The position numbers and the translations under genes were made by a program. 64,000 bases of DNA from the NCBI RefSeq assembly GCF_021513155.1, contig NZ_CP090983.1, positions 744,001 through 808,000 of the forward strand, given 5' to 3'. The notes under the pieces are model-generated. The model made no database searches. It was not told the origin of the DNA and saw nothing but the letters and a program-made list of their open reading frames with translations. Every line of letters begins with the position of its first letter. Positions within the stretch are counted from its first letter, which is position 1. Shown piece by piece: positions 62,607 to 64,000 of this stretch. The stretch comes from Jeotgalibaca sp. MA1X17-3. GTDB taxonomy: Bacteria; Bacillota; Bacilli; Lactobacillales; Aerococcaceae.

Positions 62607-64000
62607 ATGCGTACTATTCTAAAAAAAAATAAAAAGAAACGATTGACAGTTATCTTGATTGTTCTCTTTTTAACATTTATTATACACTCCCCTGAAATGA
62701 ATGCAGAAGGACCTGATCCAAATAAAGGACCTTTAAAAAGTGAATTACTTTCACTCAGTGAAGAAGAGCAACAATATATTATCGAAAATCCACATATATC
62801 TGTATACGTGGTTGATGGTATGGCTCCAATTCAATACCAAGATGAGAATGGACAACTACAAGGAATTACTAGAAAAATTTTTCATGAATTAGAAATAAAA
62901 ACCGGATTTACTTTTGAGTATATTTTTATAGAAGATATCCGCTCAGCTTTAAAAGAAAGACAAGCAAAGATCATGGCTGCGATTCCTTTTACTTTTGAAG
63001 ATACAGAATTCTATGAAGATATTCAGTTGTCCCCTGAATACCTGACTACCAATCAAATTTTGATTTTACATGAGGGAGAAGAAGCCACCCACTTAAAAAA
63101 CAAAATTTATGGTGCAGTTATTGGTTCGCCGATTCCTAGTTCAGTAGATCGTAGAACAACTGTTTTTTTTCATACGAGAGAGGAAATCTTAGACGCAGTA
63201 GATAAAGGGGATGTTGATTTTTCTTTTATTAATGGTTTTTCAGCATCTTACTATTTACTTCAAAACAGCTATGATCATATAGTTTCGATCCCTTCTGCAA
63301 TCCAAAATACAGAATTATCATTTGGATATTTGGATAAGGATGATCCTTTTCTATCAAAAATTCTAAATAAAGCATTAGGAACGATTGATCCAGATCAAAT
63401 CCAGAACTATATTGTTGAAGAGGCTACAAAAATTGATCGAAAAGTTTCTCTTCAAGTAGTCTTTAATAATTTTTTCACTGAAATTACAACGATTGTTTTT
63501 CTTTTTATTATAGGCTTGGGTTATTTGACCTTTCGATCTCGAAAGGACGAAAAGAAAATTCAGTTGCAAAATAACCGCTTATTAGCATTGTCAGAATTAT
63601 CAGAAGAATATTTTTATGAGTATGATGTAATCCAAGATCATATTAGTATTTCTGACGAGTTAAAAGTACTACTAAATAACTATGGATATAAAGAATCTTT
63701 ATTAGTTTTACAAAGAGGACTTAAAAAAACATTTTCTGAACATAGTCATCATCCAAAAATGATAGCAGGACACAATCATTCAGTGGAAAATATTGTTTTA
63801 AAAGGTGGTTTTGAAAAGAAAGGAACCTATAAAATGGTTAATCTGATCATACGAAATAATCAACATGATGTTTCAATGATTATAGGTAAGTTAATGGATA
63901 TCAGTATTTTTGAACGAGAAAAAGAAACTTTAAAAATAAAAGCAGAGCGAGATGGGCTTACTAAATTATATAATTATGAATCTAGTAGGGAATTAATCAA
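62607..64000 (+). CDS. Solute-binding-domain diguanylate cyclase (3' end outside window)
   Basis: 465 codons are visible; the gene runs off the window. Membrane segment or signal (about 12-28), an extracellular SBP_bac_3-like domain (about 55-275: HISVYVVDGMAPIQYQDENG, AIPFTFEDTEF), a second membrane segment (about 290-310), a cytoplasmic PAS-like region and the opening of a GGDEF domain (DGLTKLYNYESSRELI). Amino acid or similar ligands outside the cell would thus tune c-di-GMP synthesis. Whether the catalytic GGDEF motif is intact cannot be seen here. The ribosome-binding site is weak. Confidence 0.85.
   Translation, partial: MRTILKKNKKKRLTVILIVLFLTFIIHSPEMNAEGPDPNKGPLKSELLSLSEEEQQYIIENPHISVYVVDGMAPIQYQDENGQLQGITRKIFHELEIKTGFTFEYIFIEDIRSALKERQAKIMAAIPFTFEDTEFYEDIQLSPEYLTTNQILILHEGEEATHLKNKIYGAVIGSPIPSSVDRRTTVFFHTREEILDAVDKGDVDFSFINGFSASYYLLQNSYDHIVSIPSAIQNTELSFGYLDKDDPFLSKILNKALGTIDPDQIQNYIVEEATKIDRKVSLQVVFNNFFTEITTIVFLFIIGLGYLTFRSRKDEKKIQLQNNRLLALSELSEEYFYEYDVIQDHISISDELKVLLNNYGYKESLLVLQRGLKKTFSEHSHHPKMIAGHNHSVENIVLKGGFEKKGTYKMVNLIIRNNQHDVSMIIGKLMDISIFEREKETLKIKAERDGLTKLYNYESSRELI

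Overview
The window is chromosomal DNA from a low-GC Gram-positive bacterium. Strong AGGAGG ribosome-binding sites, an rplM-rpsI operon, LPxTG surface proteins, class C sortases, an Mga-like regulator, two DegV proteins and RlmCD all point to Lactobacillales. A wall-anchored alginate lyase suggests a marine or seaweed-associated member, perhaps of the Carnobacteriaceae; this placement is an inference. No tRNA, rRNA, CRISPR array or intact insertion sequence was seen.

Layout. 1-2.2 kb: a quinone-oxidoreductase-like gene, then rplM-rpsI with a textbook promoter and a probable L13 leader. 2.6-3.7 kb: a membrane-anchored propeller-like protein on the minus strand. 4.3-9.3 kb: a two-component system followed by a polyphosphate-polymerase-like (VTC) protein, a DUF4956 membrane protein and a CotH-kinase lipoprotein. 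9.8-11.6 kb: a 42-residue conserved-looking small protein and the 23S rRNA methyltransferase RlmCD.

11.9-28.2 kb is an accessory defence island. It holds an HTH regulator, a complete type I restriction-modification system (hsdM, hsdS, small ORFs, hsdR), a YdbC-like protein, a PD-(D/E)XK nuclease, the C-terminal stump of a large serine recombinase, an XRE regulator with its own operator-like inverted repeat, an unknown protein, a DSR2-type sirtuin NADase (anti-phage abortive infection), an unknown membrane protein, a zinc-ribbon protein that shares a domain with the unknown protein upstream of DSR2, a DUF4385 gene and several gene relics.

28.6-34.2 kb: one 1855-residue secreted, sortase-anchored alginate-degrading protein (F5/8C, right-handed beta-helix, PL7 lyase, two CBM96/DNRLRE-like modules, six 72-residue repeats, Asp-rich stalk, LPETG). 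34-50.9 kb: ordinary metabolism and housekeeping (aromatic acid exporter family, SDRs, PAS-GGDEF, MarR plus nitroreductase, radical SAM, glutathionyl-hydroquinone reductase, DUF2254, pentapeptide repeat, GNAT, adenine/adenosine deaminase, two DegV). 51-60.1 kb: a pilus locus with an Mga-like regulator divergent from a VWA tip adhesin, backbone pilin and three sortases. 60.2-64 kb: a double-AraC-domain regulator, an atypical epimerase-like SDR and the start of a solute-binding-domain diguanylate cyclase cut by the window end.

A cross-cutting observation: four otherwise intact genes (cotH, an unknown membrane gene, the glutathionyl-hydroquinone reductase, sortase 2) and one relic are each broken by the apparent loss of a single base, nearly all at an A or T homopolymer. 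This looks more like assembly indel error than biology and should be settled before calling these genes dead.
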